From Oscillospiraceae bacterium (GTDB lineage Bacteria; Bacillota; Clostridia; Oscillospirales; Oscillospiraceae), in the NCBI GenBank assembly GCA_009776905.1, contig WRMX01000017.1, positions 1 through 23,848 of the forward strand: DNA of 23,848 nucleotides. The letters run 5' to 3'. Positions 7,633 through 14,336 of the stretch are shown one piece after another. Position numbers and translations under genes: made by a program. Below the pieces are notes generated by a model. The model made no database searches and was not told where the DNA came from. It saw only the letters and a list, made by a program, of their open reading frames with translations. The stretch's first letter is position 1. Every line of letters starts with the position of its first letter.

Positions 7633-9744
7633 TTATTGGCCTGGCCTGTCGATGCATACTATTTTCAGGGTTTCATTCCCGCTCAGCTCCTTTGTGCGGC
7701 TGTCCGGCTGGCCCGTGCCGATATATAGCTCATATGCAGGGCCGCCATATATGCGCTCTCCAATATCATTGATCACAGTGAACGCATCGTCAGGCATATT
7801 GATTTTTATTGTCGTTTCAACACCGGGCGCGAACTCCGCTTTGGCAAAAGCGCAAAGGCGGGGATTCACAGGCGCGAATATCGACCCCGCTTTGATATAC
7901 ACCTGAATTACATCCTTTGTCGCCATTTTCCCATTGTTTTTCGCCATTACGGACAGAATTTTGCTCTCCGGGTTGTAGCTCGCGTCGGTGACGCGGACAT
8001 CTCCGTATGTCAGCCCAAAACCGAACGGGTAGAGCACATCGCCGGTGAAATATCTGTATGTACGGTTTTCCATCGAATAATCCGTAAAATCAGGCAAATC
8101 GTCGACCGAGTTATAAAACGTGACAGGCAGCTTTCCACAGGGGGAGCATTCGCCAAACAGCAGCTTCGCAACGGCCTTGCCGCCCAACGCGCCGGGATAC
8201 CATGCATTGAGTATCGCCCGCACGTTGGGCGCTTTTTGCGCCATTCGCAAATCGATCGAGCTCCCTGCCATCAGCACGACTACAATCGGCTTGCCGGTCG
8301 CAATGACCGTGTCCAGCAGTTTTTGCTGCTGTTTTGGAAGCATGATGTCCGGTTTATCACCATCAAATTGCACTGTGTCGTCATGGGCTTCTTCGCCTTC
8401 GATCGTCTCGTCGAGGCCAAGCACGAGCACCGTCAGGTCGCACGCCTCCGCAGTCGCGGCGGCCTCCGCGAAGAGCTCTGCGGGCGGCTCCACAATCCAT
8501 GTGTCGGAGAGCTTGCAGCCCTCGGAATAGCGCACTGACACATCATCGCCCATGTACTCGCGCAGCCCGTCCGCAATCGTCACATACCGCGCCGCGTTGC
8601 CATAATAGTTGCCTTTCAAAGCAACACGGCTGTCGGCGTTCGGGCCGATGATGGCAAGGCTTTTTATGCCGGTTTTGTCCAATGGGAGCAGCCCGTCGTT
8701 CTTCAATAACACGCAGCTCTCCGCAGCGGCTCTGATGCTGAGCGCCCTGTGTTCCGCGCAATCGACCACGTCAAAGGGAATGGAGTCATATTCGCTGCGT
8801 TCGCCCAATATCCCCAGCTTGAACCGCGCAGCCATCACGCGGACGGCCGACCTTCGAATATCCTCTTCCGAGATGAGCCCTTGATTATATGTATCCATAA
8901 GCGAGCTGTATACGCTGCCGCAATTTAGGTCGCAACCAGCTTTGAGCGCAAGCGCTGCCGATTCTTCGACGGTGCTTGTTATTTTATGGTGTTCGTGGAT
9001 ATCAAGGAGCGCCCAGCAATCCGAAACGATATGCCCGTCGAAGCCCCATCTGCCGCGTAGGATATCGACAAGCAGGAGCTGCGATGCGCAGCACGCTTCC
9101 CCGAGCGTGCGATTATACGCGCCCATGACAGCCTCGACCTCCGCCTCGCGCACGCATGCCTCAAACGCCGGGAGATATGTTTCGAAAAGATCCTTCCGGC
9201 TGCATTCGGCATTGAATTCGTGCCGCAGCGCCTCCGGCCCCGAATGGACCGCATAATGCTTGGCGCATGCTGCAGTCTTCAAAACCTCGCCATCGCCCTG
9301 CAGCCCTTTGATGAACGCCACGCCCAGGCGGGCGGTCAGGTATGGGTCTTCGCCGTATGTCTCATGGCCGCGTCCCCATCGCGGGTCGCGGAATATGTTG
9401 ATGTTCGGCGACCAGAACGTGAGCCCTTTGTACCTGCCCCTGTCCCCGCGAATCGAATTTGAGTTATACTTCGCGCGCGCTTCTTCCGCGATCGTCGCGG
9501 AGATTTCCCCCAGGAGCTCGGCGTCGAATGTCGCAGCGAGCGCTATGGCTTGCGGGAAGCTCGTCGCTGTTCCGGCCCGTGCGACGCCGTGCAGGGCTTC
9601 GTTCCACCAGTTGTATTCCGGGATGCCCAACCGCGGGATCGCCGCTGCGGTGAATATCATCTGCGATGCTGCTTCCTCGAGCGTCATTTGCGCGACGAGG
9701 TCTTCTGCTTTCTTTGTGCATTGCGCTTTTTTTTTGTTTGTCAT
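7633..9744 (-). CDS. glycoside hydrolase family 3 (beta-glucosidase/beta-xylosidase type)
   Basis: A 703-aa GH3 enzyme that would remove terminal beta-linked sugars. Motifs appear in order: 'YNWWNEALHGVARAG' (44-58), 'SPNINIFRDPRWGRGHETYGEDPYL' (112-136), 'KHYAVHSGPE' (162-171), and 'GHIVSDCWALLDIH', where D242 is the expected nucleophile. In the second domain 'GLDETIEGEE' (443-452) holds the likely acid/base glutamate. A fibronectin-III-like C-terminal domain ends the protein. The WWNEALHG block is typical of the beta-xylosidase-like branch, so xylosides are as plausible as glucosides. There is no signal peptide, which suggests hydrolysis of imported oligosaccharides or glycosides in the cytoplasm. 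AAGGAGG stands 7 bases before the ATG. It is divergent from the BKACE operon and convergent with the first MoaF gene. Confidence 0.93.
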   Translation of the reverse strand: MTNKKKAQCTKKAEDLVAQMTLEEAASQMIFTAAAIPRLGIPEYNWWNEALHGVARAGTATSFPQAIALAATFDAELLGEISATIAEEARAKYNSNSIRGDRGRYKGLTFWSPNINIFRDPRWGRGHETYGEDPYLTARLGVAFIKGLQGDGEVLKTAACAKHYAVHSGPEALRHEFNAECSRKDLFETYLPAFEACVREAEVEAVMGAYNRTLGEACCASQLLLVDILRGRWGFDGHIVSDCWALLDIHEHHKITSTVEESAALALKAGCDLNCGSVYSSLMDTYNQGLISEEDIRRSAVRVMAARFKLGILGERSEYDSIPFDVVDCAEHRALSIRAAAESCVLLKNDGLLPLDKTGIKSLAIIGPNADSRVALKGNYYGNAARYVTIADGLREYMGDDVSVRYSEGCKLSDTWIVEPPAELFAEAAATAEACDLTVLVLGLDETIEGEEAHDDTVQFDGDKPDIMLPKQQQKLLDTVIATGKPIVVVLMAGSSIDLRMAQKAPNVRAILNAWYPGALGGKAVAKLLFGECSPCGKLPVTFYNSVDDLPDFTDYSMENRTYRYFTGDVLYPFGFGLTYGDVRVTDASYNPESKILSVMAKNNGKMATKDVIQVYIKAGSIFAPVNPRLCAFAKAEFAPGVETTIKINMPDDAFTVINDIGERIYGGPAYELYIGTGQPDSRTKELSGNETLKIVCIDRPGQ

Positions 9745-9815
9745 ATCTGCGCCTCCTTGTTTTCTTGCGTAAGCTCCATTGTTCCTGCCGGCTCCATTGT
9801 TCCTGCAAGCTCCAT
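9741..9815 (-). CDS. possible leader peptide of GH3, built of hexapeptide repeats
   Basis: On the - strand an ATG at 9815-9813 opens 24 codons that end in TGA at 9743-9741. That stop overlaps the GH3 start as ATGA. The peptide starts MELAGT, MEPAGT, MELTQE, so each 18-base DNA repeat encodes one six-residue unit and each unit begins with a possible start codon. Each ATG is preceded by AGGA, but only 3 bases away, which is weak. The GH3 Shine-Dalgarno lies inside the last codons. Coupled translation or attenuation is conceivable. The open frame could simply follow from a repeat unit that is a multiple of three. Confidence 0.28.
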   Translation of the reverse strand: MELAGTMEPAGTMELTQENKEAQI

Positions 9816-9834
9816 TGTTCCTGCCGATTCCATT
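9773..9834. repeat. 18-bp tandem repeat, three full units plus a degenerate one
   Basis: Units of the form GCTCCATTGTTCCTGCCG (third and fourth bases from the end vary: CCG or CAA) repeat with an 18-base period, and the last unit decays to ATTCCATT. They lie in the predicted 5' untranslated region of the GH3 gene, downstream of its -10 box, except for the last few bases, which overlap that box. Confidence 0.85.
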
Positions 9835-9860
9835 CTAGTTGCGCGCGCTATTGTTGTCAA
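9832..9860 (-). promoter_or_regulatory. sigma-A promoter for the GH3 gene
   Basis: Read on the - strand, TTGACA (9860-9855) and TAGAAT (9837-9832) are 17 bases apart. That is a consensus -35 and a one-mismatch -10 at ideal spacing, about 88 bases before the GH3 start. It implies a roughly 80-base leader that includes the 18-bp repeats. Confidence 0.75.
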
Positions 9861-9887
9861 ATGATTTTCTAATTGGCTCTGTATGCT

Positions 9888-9917
9888 TTGACAAATGGTT
9901 ATATTATGTTGTATAAT
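9888..9917 (+). promoter_or_regulatory. consensus sigma-A promoter for the BKACE operon
   Basis: TTGACA (9888-9893) and TATAAT (9912-9917) are both perfect, with an 18-base spacer. The start of transcription should fall near 9924, leaving a leader of about 65 bases. The -35 boxes of this promoter and of the GH3 promoter face each other across 27 bases, and TTGTCAAA / TTTGACAA there forms an inverted repeat. No -10-overlapping operator palindrome is obvious. Confidence 0.85.
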
Positions 9918-9989
9918 GGCGAATATTCAACGACAAGAGACAGACAAACAAAACAGAAAATATCAGTGTAGTCAGAAAGGATCATGAAT

Positions 9990-10904
9990 ATGGCAAGCAA
10001 GAGAAAAATCATCATAACCGTTGCGCAAACCGGCAACTTCCAAGGCAAAGACGCAAACCCGAATCTGCCGGAACAACCATCAGAAATCATACAATCAGCA
10101 TACGAATGCTACAACGCGGGAGCATCGATAGTCCACGTCCACGCGCGCGACAAAGCAGGCAACTCCTGCAACGACCCGAAAGTATTCGCCGAAATCAACA
10201 CGGGCATCAGAGCTAAATGCAACATCATCACGCAAAACTCGACGGCCCCGGCAACAAAACCCGGCTCGGAAGCGGACGACGGCGTCCAATTGCTATATGA
10301 CGACAGCATCAAAGGCGCACTGCCGGAAATGTGCTCTCTCGACACATCGCTCATCACAACCGTCTGGGGCGACCTCTGCTTCATATATCGTTGGGAGCGT
10401 GACTGGCTCATCAAGCACGGCCTTCGCATGCGCGAGCTCGGCATCAAACCGGAGATCGAAGCGTTCAATATGGAATCCATCGAGGATGTTTTCCAGCACC
10501 TCGTGCCTAAGGGAGTCTGCAAACTCACCGACGACCCCAACGAACCCGTCAACATCACCCTTGTCATGGGCATGAACAAGGTCAGCCAGGGCGCGATTTC
10601 ATATACGCAAAAAAACCATGACTACATGGTCGATCTCGTCGATCAAAACAGGGGCCACACAAATGTCAACCTTACGACGATGGCCATTGCCGGCAACCAG
10701 CTCCTCGGTGTGACATACGGCCTGCTCAAAGGCGGGCATGTCCGCACCGGCATGGAGGACAACATCAATTACGCATACCGCGAGCCCGCAAAGTCCAACG
10801 CCCAGCTCGTAGAGCGCATGGCCCGCATAGTGCGCGAGCTCGAGATGGAGGTCGCCACTCCTGATGAGGCTAGGGAACTGATTGGTCTGAAACCGTTGAA
10901 GTAA
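9990..10904 (+). CDS. beta-keto acid cleavage enzyme (BKACE, DUF849 family)
   Basis: BKACE enzymes are Zn-dependent TIM barrels that react a beta-keto acid with acetyl-CoA to give acetoacetate plus a new acyl-CoA, or the CoA-swapped equivalent. The metal site is visible: 'IVHVHARD' gives H49 and H51, and 'GGHVRTGMEDNI' supplies R252, E256 and D257, spaced as in the lysine-fermentation enzyme Kce. The N-terminal strand reads 'ITVAQTGNFQGKDANPNLP' where many members have 'TGAE.T..NP.LP', so the acidic residue that I recall contacting the substrate amine in Kce appears to be replaced. This argues against 3-keto-5-aminohexanoate as substrate, but that is inference. ATG 9990 sits 9 bases after AAAGG; ATG 9984 in the same frame is only 3 bases away. 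First gene of a four-gene operon. Confidence 0.92.
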   Translation: MASKRKIIITVAQTGNFQGKDANPNLPEQPSEIIQSAYECYNAGASIVHVHARDKAGNSCNDPKVFAEINTGIRAKCNIITQNSTAPATKPGSEADDGVQLLYDDSIKGALPEMCSLDTSLITTVWGDLCFIYRWERDWLIKHGLRMRELGIKPEIEAFNMESIEDVFQHLVPKGVCKLTDDPNEPVNITLVMGMNKVSQGAISYTQKNHDYMVDLVDQNRGHTNVNLTTMAIAGNQLLGVTYGLLKGGHVRTGMEDNINYAYREPAKSNAQLVERMARIVRELEMEVATPDEARELIGLKPLK

Positions 10905-10937
10905 CGACCTATATCGATGCGCACGAAATGGTTACAA

Positions 10938-10977
10938 TTCACGCCTTTGCCCCAGACTCCTGCCGCAAGGGCGTGAA
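10938..10977. other. intercistronic hairpin between BKACE and dehydrogenase genes
   Basis: TTCACGCCTTTGC (10938-10950) pairs with GCAAGGGCGTGAA (10965-10977), 13 pairs including one G-T, around a 14-base loop. Weaker symmetry continues outside the stem. With no T-run it looks more like an RNA-stability or processing element than a terminator, so the operon probably reads through it. Confidence 0.55.
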
Positions 10978-11031
10978 CACTCAACCACGATATGTGCGAC
11001 ATGATGTGCAACGAAAGGAATGTGCGAATAT

Positions 11032-11988
11032 ATGAAGCTAGACAGCGTGAAACACATTGGCATCATCGGGCTCGGGATGATCGGCGACAGCATGGCCGTC
11101 CTCACTACAGGCCACGGTTACAAGACCACATGCGTCGCCCGCCGAGCGGAAATGATCCCAGAGTATAAAAAAACATATGACAATTATTTTCGCCAGATGA
11201 TTGAGCAAGGATTGATGCCGGAAAACCAAGCCGCAATATGTGAAAAATACCTCAGATACACGCTTGACTATAACGATATCGCTGACTGCGACGTCATCTT
11301 TGAATGCGTCACCGAAAACCTGGATTTAAAGTTTGATATTCTGGCGCGCATAGAAGAACTATGCCCGAACGTCCGGGCGATTTGTTCCGTCAGCTCTTCC
11401 TTCACTCCGGATATGATGAGCGAAAGAATGACGAAATATAAGGACCGCCTCATCGTGACGCATCCTTTTAACCCCGCGCACATGGTTCCGTTCTTTGAGT
11501 GTTGCGGGGGCGCATACACCGCTCCGGGCGTCTTGGAATTTGCCAAGGAAGTCTTGGAATCTCTCGACCGCAAGCCTGTCATACTAAAAAAGCCGACACC
11601 CGGATTCATCGGCAACAGGCTGCAGTTCGCTTTATGGCGCGAGGCGCTCAATCTTGTCGAGAGCGGCATATGCGACCCGCGCGACGTCGACACATGCTTG
11701 AATTACAGCTTTTGCCCGCGCTACACCTCCATCGGCATGTATGAGCATTTTGACAATGGCGGGCTGAACCTGAACATCATGACGTGCAACACCGTGTTCC
11801 CGACACTTTCCAACATCGATAGCGCTCCTGCCGCGATTACAGACCGCATCGCAAGGGGTGACACGGGCGCGCGCTCGGAGGGGAAAAAGGGGTTTTACGA
11901 TTGGAACGGCGTCGATATGAAGGCTTATCAGGAGCGCGTCAACGCTCCGTATTGGAAGTTCATCAACTGGGACATACCTGAGGAATAG
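11032..11988 (+). CDS. NAD-dependent 3-hydroxyacyl-CoA dehydrogenase family protein (carnitine-dehydrogenase-like)
   Basis: About 318 aa, a Rossmann dehydrogenase for beta-hydroxy acids or their CoA esters. The nucleotide-binding GxGxxG is 'GLGMIG' at 13-18. The catalytic histidine is H144 in 'VTHPFNPAHMVPFFE', followed by E157. The C-terminal domain begins near 'KPTPGFIGNRLQFALWREALNLVESG'. Length and single-domain layout fit both short 3-hydroxybutyryl-CoA dehydrogenases and L-carnitine dehydrogenase. Next to a BKACE, a free beta-hydroxy acid substrate is attractive, because carnitine dehydrogenase plus BKACE is a known pairing. The strand around 120 reads 'SVSSSFTPDMM' rather than the usual 'SNTSSL', so the specificity may be different. 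ATG 11032 is 12 bases after AAAGGA; the in-frame ATG at 11020 abuts that site and is less likely. Confidence 0.86.
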   Translation: MKLDSVKHIGIIGLGMIGDSMAVLTTGHGYKTTCVARRAEMIPEYKKTYDNYFRQMIEQGLMPENQAAICEKYLRYTLDYNDIADCDVIFECVTENLDLKFDILARIEELCPNVRAICSVSSSFTPDMMSERMTKYKDRLIVTHPFNPAHMVPFFECCGGAYTAPGVLEFAKEVLESLDRKPVILKKPTPGFIGNRLQFALWREALNLVESGICDPRDVDTCLNYSFCPRYTSIGMYEHFDNGGLNLNIMTCNTVFPTLSNIDSAPAAITDRIARGDTGARSEGKKGFYDWNGVDMKAYQERVNAPYWKFINWDIPEE

Positions 11989-12010
11989 GCGCCCGGTGCG
12001 ACATAATAAT

Positions 12011-12142
12011 TTAGGCGATTGTGAAATGCTGCATTTTGCGGGCGGCAGATTGCCGCCCCTACAAGATATCGGTGTCCTAATAAAAGCAACCACATTCTAT
12101 AGAGGTTCGCATCACGCATCCGTGAGTTTCACAATTGCCTAA
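12011..12142. mobile_element. 132-bp MITE-like element with 16-bp terminal inverted repeats
   Basis: TTAGGCGATTGTGAAA (12011-12026) and TTTCACAATTGCCTAA (12127-12142) are inverted copies with one mismatch. The interior includes a strong hairpin GGGCGGCA-GAT-TGCCGCCC (12040-12058) followed by CCTACAA, a style seen in scattered intergenic repeats of Clostridia. There is no open reading frame of note. The element almost fills the gap between the dehydrogenase and cupin genes, ending 15 bases before the cupin Shine-Dalgarno. It is unrelated to the MITE-like pair at 2016 and 5574. Confidence 0.68.
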
Positions 12143-12171
12143 CACATATATTTAAAAAAGGAGAATCATCG

Positions 12172-12636
12172 ATGGTTTATGACAACAACAAAGGCGGGGA
12201 ATATGGCAAATTCTTCGTGCAGGAGCTGCAAGAACCCGCAAACATGATGGATCCCGATTTTCGCAAGATATACGAAAAATTCTCAAAGCGCATCCTTTGG
12301 ATGGACGGCAATGTCTGCCCGGGGGCCTTCCAGATGAATACCGCCTGGTATCATTCGGTGCCCGAGCGCGACCCCATTTTCACCGAGCATACGCACGGAT
12401 ACAGCGAGCTCATTGGCTTTTATGGGTCAAACCCCGACGATGCCTATGATCTCAACGGAGTCATCGAGTTTACGATTGCCGGAGAGGCGCATAAGCTCAC
12501 GCGCTCGACGTTGATATTCGTCCCCGGCGACGTCGCGCACAATCCGATGCGCATTCTGGAGGTCAACCGCCCGATTTTCCATTTCTCGGTGGTTATGAAC
12601 CCGGAATATGCGGAAGCGAAGTCAGTATATAAATGA
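12172..12636 (+). CDS. small cupin-domain protein
   Basis: A 154-aa protein with a single conserved beta-barrel of cupin type. 'EHTHGYSELIGFYG' supplies H73, H75 and E79, and 'VPGDVAHNPMRI' supplies H123, the usual HxH-E-H metal set. There is no signal peptide or extra domain. AAGGAG (12158-12163) is 8 bases before ATG. Placed between the dehydrogenase and CoA-transferase genes, it may be an isomerase, lyase or dioxygenase-like enzyme, or a non-catalytic binding protein for the pathway substrate. The sequence does not decide between these. I do not recognise the subfamily. Confidence 0.75.
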   Translation: MVYDNNKGGEYGKFFVQELQEPANMMDPDFRKIYEKFSKRILWMDGNVCPGAFQMNTAWYHSVPERDPIFTEHTHGYSELIGFYGSNPDDAYDLNGVIEFTIAGEAHKLTRSTLIFVPGDVAHNPMRILEVNRPIFHFSVVMNPEYAEAKSVYK

Positions 12637-12688
12637 TGACCACTACGTTGAGTTTGTAAGACCAAGTCCATGTCAGTGAGGTGCGTAT

Positions 12689-14278
12689 ATGGCAAAATTC
12701 GTTACTTTGGAAGAAGCAGTCGGCTATGTCAACGACGGGATGACCATGATGTTGGGCGGGTTCAGCACATATTGCTGCCCGGAAGAGCTGCTGGAAGGTT
12801 TGGGCGCGAGATTTGAAGCCACGGGGCATCCGCGAAACCTGACCATAATCAGCGGCATCACCCCCGGCGACAAATCCGAGAGTTATGAGCCGCTTCAAGG
12901 ATACAACATCGGGCTGAACCGCCTGAAAGCCGACGGAATCATCGACTGCGTAATCATATCGCTCGCCGATGCGCGAGCTATCGGATATAAAGTCAACGAA
13001 AACAAGATCGCGGGGTATCTCCTGCCTATGGGCGCCCTGCTAAACATGATCCGAGCATCAGCCGGCGGCGCGCCCGGGCTGCTGACGAAAGTCGGCCTCG
13101 GCACATATTGCGACCCCAGGCAGGAAGGCTGCGCGGTCAACGAATTGGCGCGCCAGAGGGGGCCGATCGTGGAGCTCAAGGAGATCGACGGCGAGGAGTG
13201 CTTGCTGTATAAATCGCAAAAGCCCGACATAGCATTTATTCGCGGCTCATATGCAGATGAAGACGGCAACGTTTCCATTGAGCGCGAAGCTATTATCGGG
13301 GCGGAACTCGACATGGCCGCGGCGGTACGCAACAATGGCGGCATCGTCATCGTGCAAGTTGAAAAAATGGTCAGGCGCGGTTCGATTTCGGCGAGAAATG
13401 TGAGGTTTCACAGAAGCTTCGTGGATTATATCGTCGTGGCGCAAAACCCTGACAACCATCGCCAATGCATGATCACGGAAAAATTCCGCCCGGAACTGAC
13501 TGGAGAGATCAGGACCGTGGCGGGCGCCGCAAAGCCTATGAGGCTCGACCCGCGCAAAGTGATTGCGCGGCGCGGCGTCATGGAGCTGGTGCCGGGAGCG
13601 GTCATTAACATGGGCGTCGGCATTCCGGCGGGCGTCGCGGCCGTGGCCGACGAGGAGGGCATCGCGGATACAGTAACGCTCTCTGTGGAGGCGGGGCCGA
13701 TGGGGGGCGTCGTGCAGGACGGCCTCGCATTCCCGGGAACCGAAAACGCAGAAGCGTATTATTGCCAGACCGACATTCTCAATATGTATGGCGGCGGATT
13801 GCTGGACATGACATTCCTCGGTTCTGCTGAGATCGACGAAAAAGGCAATGTCAACGTTTCAAAGTTCGCGGGACGCAGTGGCGGTCCCGGAGGGTTCATC
13901 GATATTTCGCAAAACGCGAAAAAGGTTTGTTTTGTCGGTATGTTCACGGCGGGAAAGCCAAAGCCGGATATTGTCGTGGCAGACGGCGAAGTGCGGATAA
14001 ACAGCGACGGGAGCGAGATCAAGTTTGTCAAGGAAGTCCAGCAGATCACATTCTCCGGCGAATATGCCGTCAAGCGCGGGCAGGAAATCATGTATATTTC
14101 CGAGCGGGCGGTTTTCAAGCTCACGACCGATGGCGTGATGCTCACGGAGATCGCGCCGGGAGTGGATTTGCAACGGGACATCCTGGCCAAGATGGAGTTT
14201 GAGCCAATCATCAGCAAGGAGCTGAAAACCATGGATCCGCGCATATTCCGCGACGAGCGCATGGGCCTAGGGGGCTAG
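12689..14278 (+). CDS. fused acyl-CoA:acetate/3-ketoacid CoA-transferase (family I)
   Basis: A 529-aa single-chain CoA-transferase with alpha-like (about 1-280) and beta-like (about 285-520) halves, the layout of propionate CoA-transferase and YdiF. It would move CoA between an acyl-CoA and a free acid through a glutamyl-CoA intermediate. The catalytic glutamate is E334 in 'LSVEAGPMGG', matching the position of the active-site Glu in propionate CoA-transferases. Other marks are 'GGFSTYCCPEEL' near the start, 'NMGVGIPAGVA' (307-317) and 'GFIDISQNAKKVCFVG'. GAGGTG lies 5 bases before the ATG, and the cupin stop is 52 bases upstream. As last gene of the operon it could activate the substrate or release CoA from the acetoacetyl or acyl product of BKACE. 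Confidence 0.93.
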   Translation: MAKFVTLEEAVGYVNDGMTMMLGGFSTYCCPEELLEGLGARFEATGHPRNLTIISGITPGDKSESYEPLQGYNIGLNRLKADGIIDCVIISLADARAIGYKVNENKIAGYLLPMGALLNMIRASAGGAPGLLTKVGLGTYCDPRQEGCAVNELARQRGPIVELKEIDGEECLLYKSQKPDIAFIRGSYADEDGNVSIEREAIIGAELDMAAAVRNNGGIVIVQVEKMVRRGSISARNVRFHRSFVDYIVVAQNPDNHRQCMITEKFRPELTGEIRTVAGAAKPMRLDPRKVIARRGVMELVPGAVINMGVGIPAGVAAVADEEGIADTVTLSVEAGPMGGVVQDGLAFPGTENAEAYYCQTDILNMYGGGLLDMTFLGSAEIDEKGNVNVSKFAGRSGGPGGFIDISQNAKKVCFVGMFTAGKPKPDIVVADGEVRINSDGSEIKFVKEVQQITFSGEYAVKRGQEIMYISERAVFKLTTDGVMLTEIAPGVDLQRDILAKMEFEPIISKELKTMDPRIFRDERMGLGG

Positions 14279-14284
14279 TCTGTT

Positions 14285-14317
14285 GAAAAAAGAGGACGAT
14301 GCTTGCATCGTCCTCTT
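14285..14317. terminator. rho-independent terminator between convergent genes
   Basis: AAGAGGACGATG (14290-14301) pairs perfectly with CATCGTCCTCTT (14306-14317) around a CTTG loop. On the - strand the stem is followed by a run of T (the A-run from 14285), so it terminates the second MoaF-family gene that ends at 14337. It lies 12 bases after the CoA-transferase stop, so it may also slow + strand transcription, although the T-run on that side is poor. Confidence 0.88.
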
Positions 14318-14336
14318 GGTGTGGATCTTGTTGTTG

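Noticed and set aside
9990..10904. Naming the gene kce (lysine fermentation)
   Set aside because: None of the other lysine-fermentation genes is present and the N-terminal substrate-binding segment differs, so only the family name is supported.
11032..11988. Firm assignment as L-carnitine dehydrogenase
   Set aside because: Context fits, but the motif near residue 120 is atypical and the family includes CoA-ester and free-acid enzymes of the same size.
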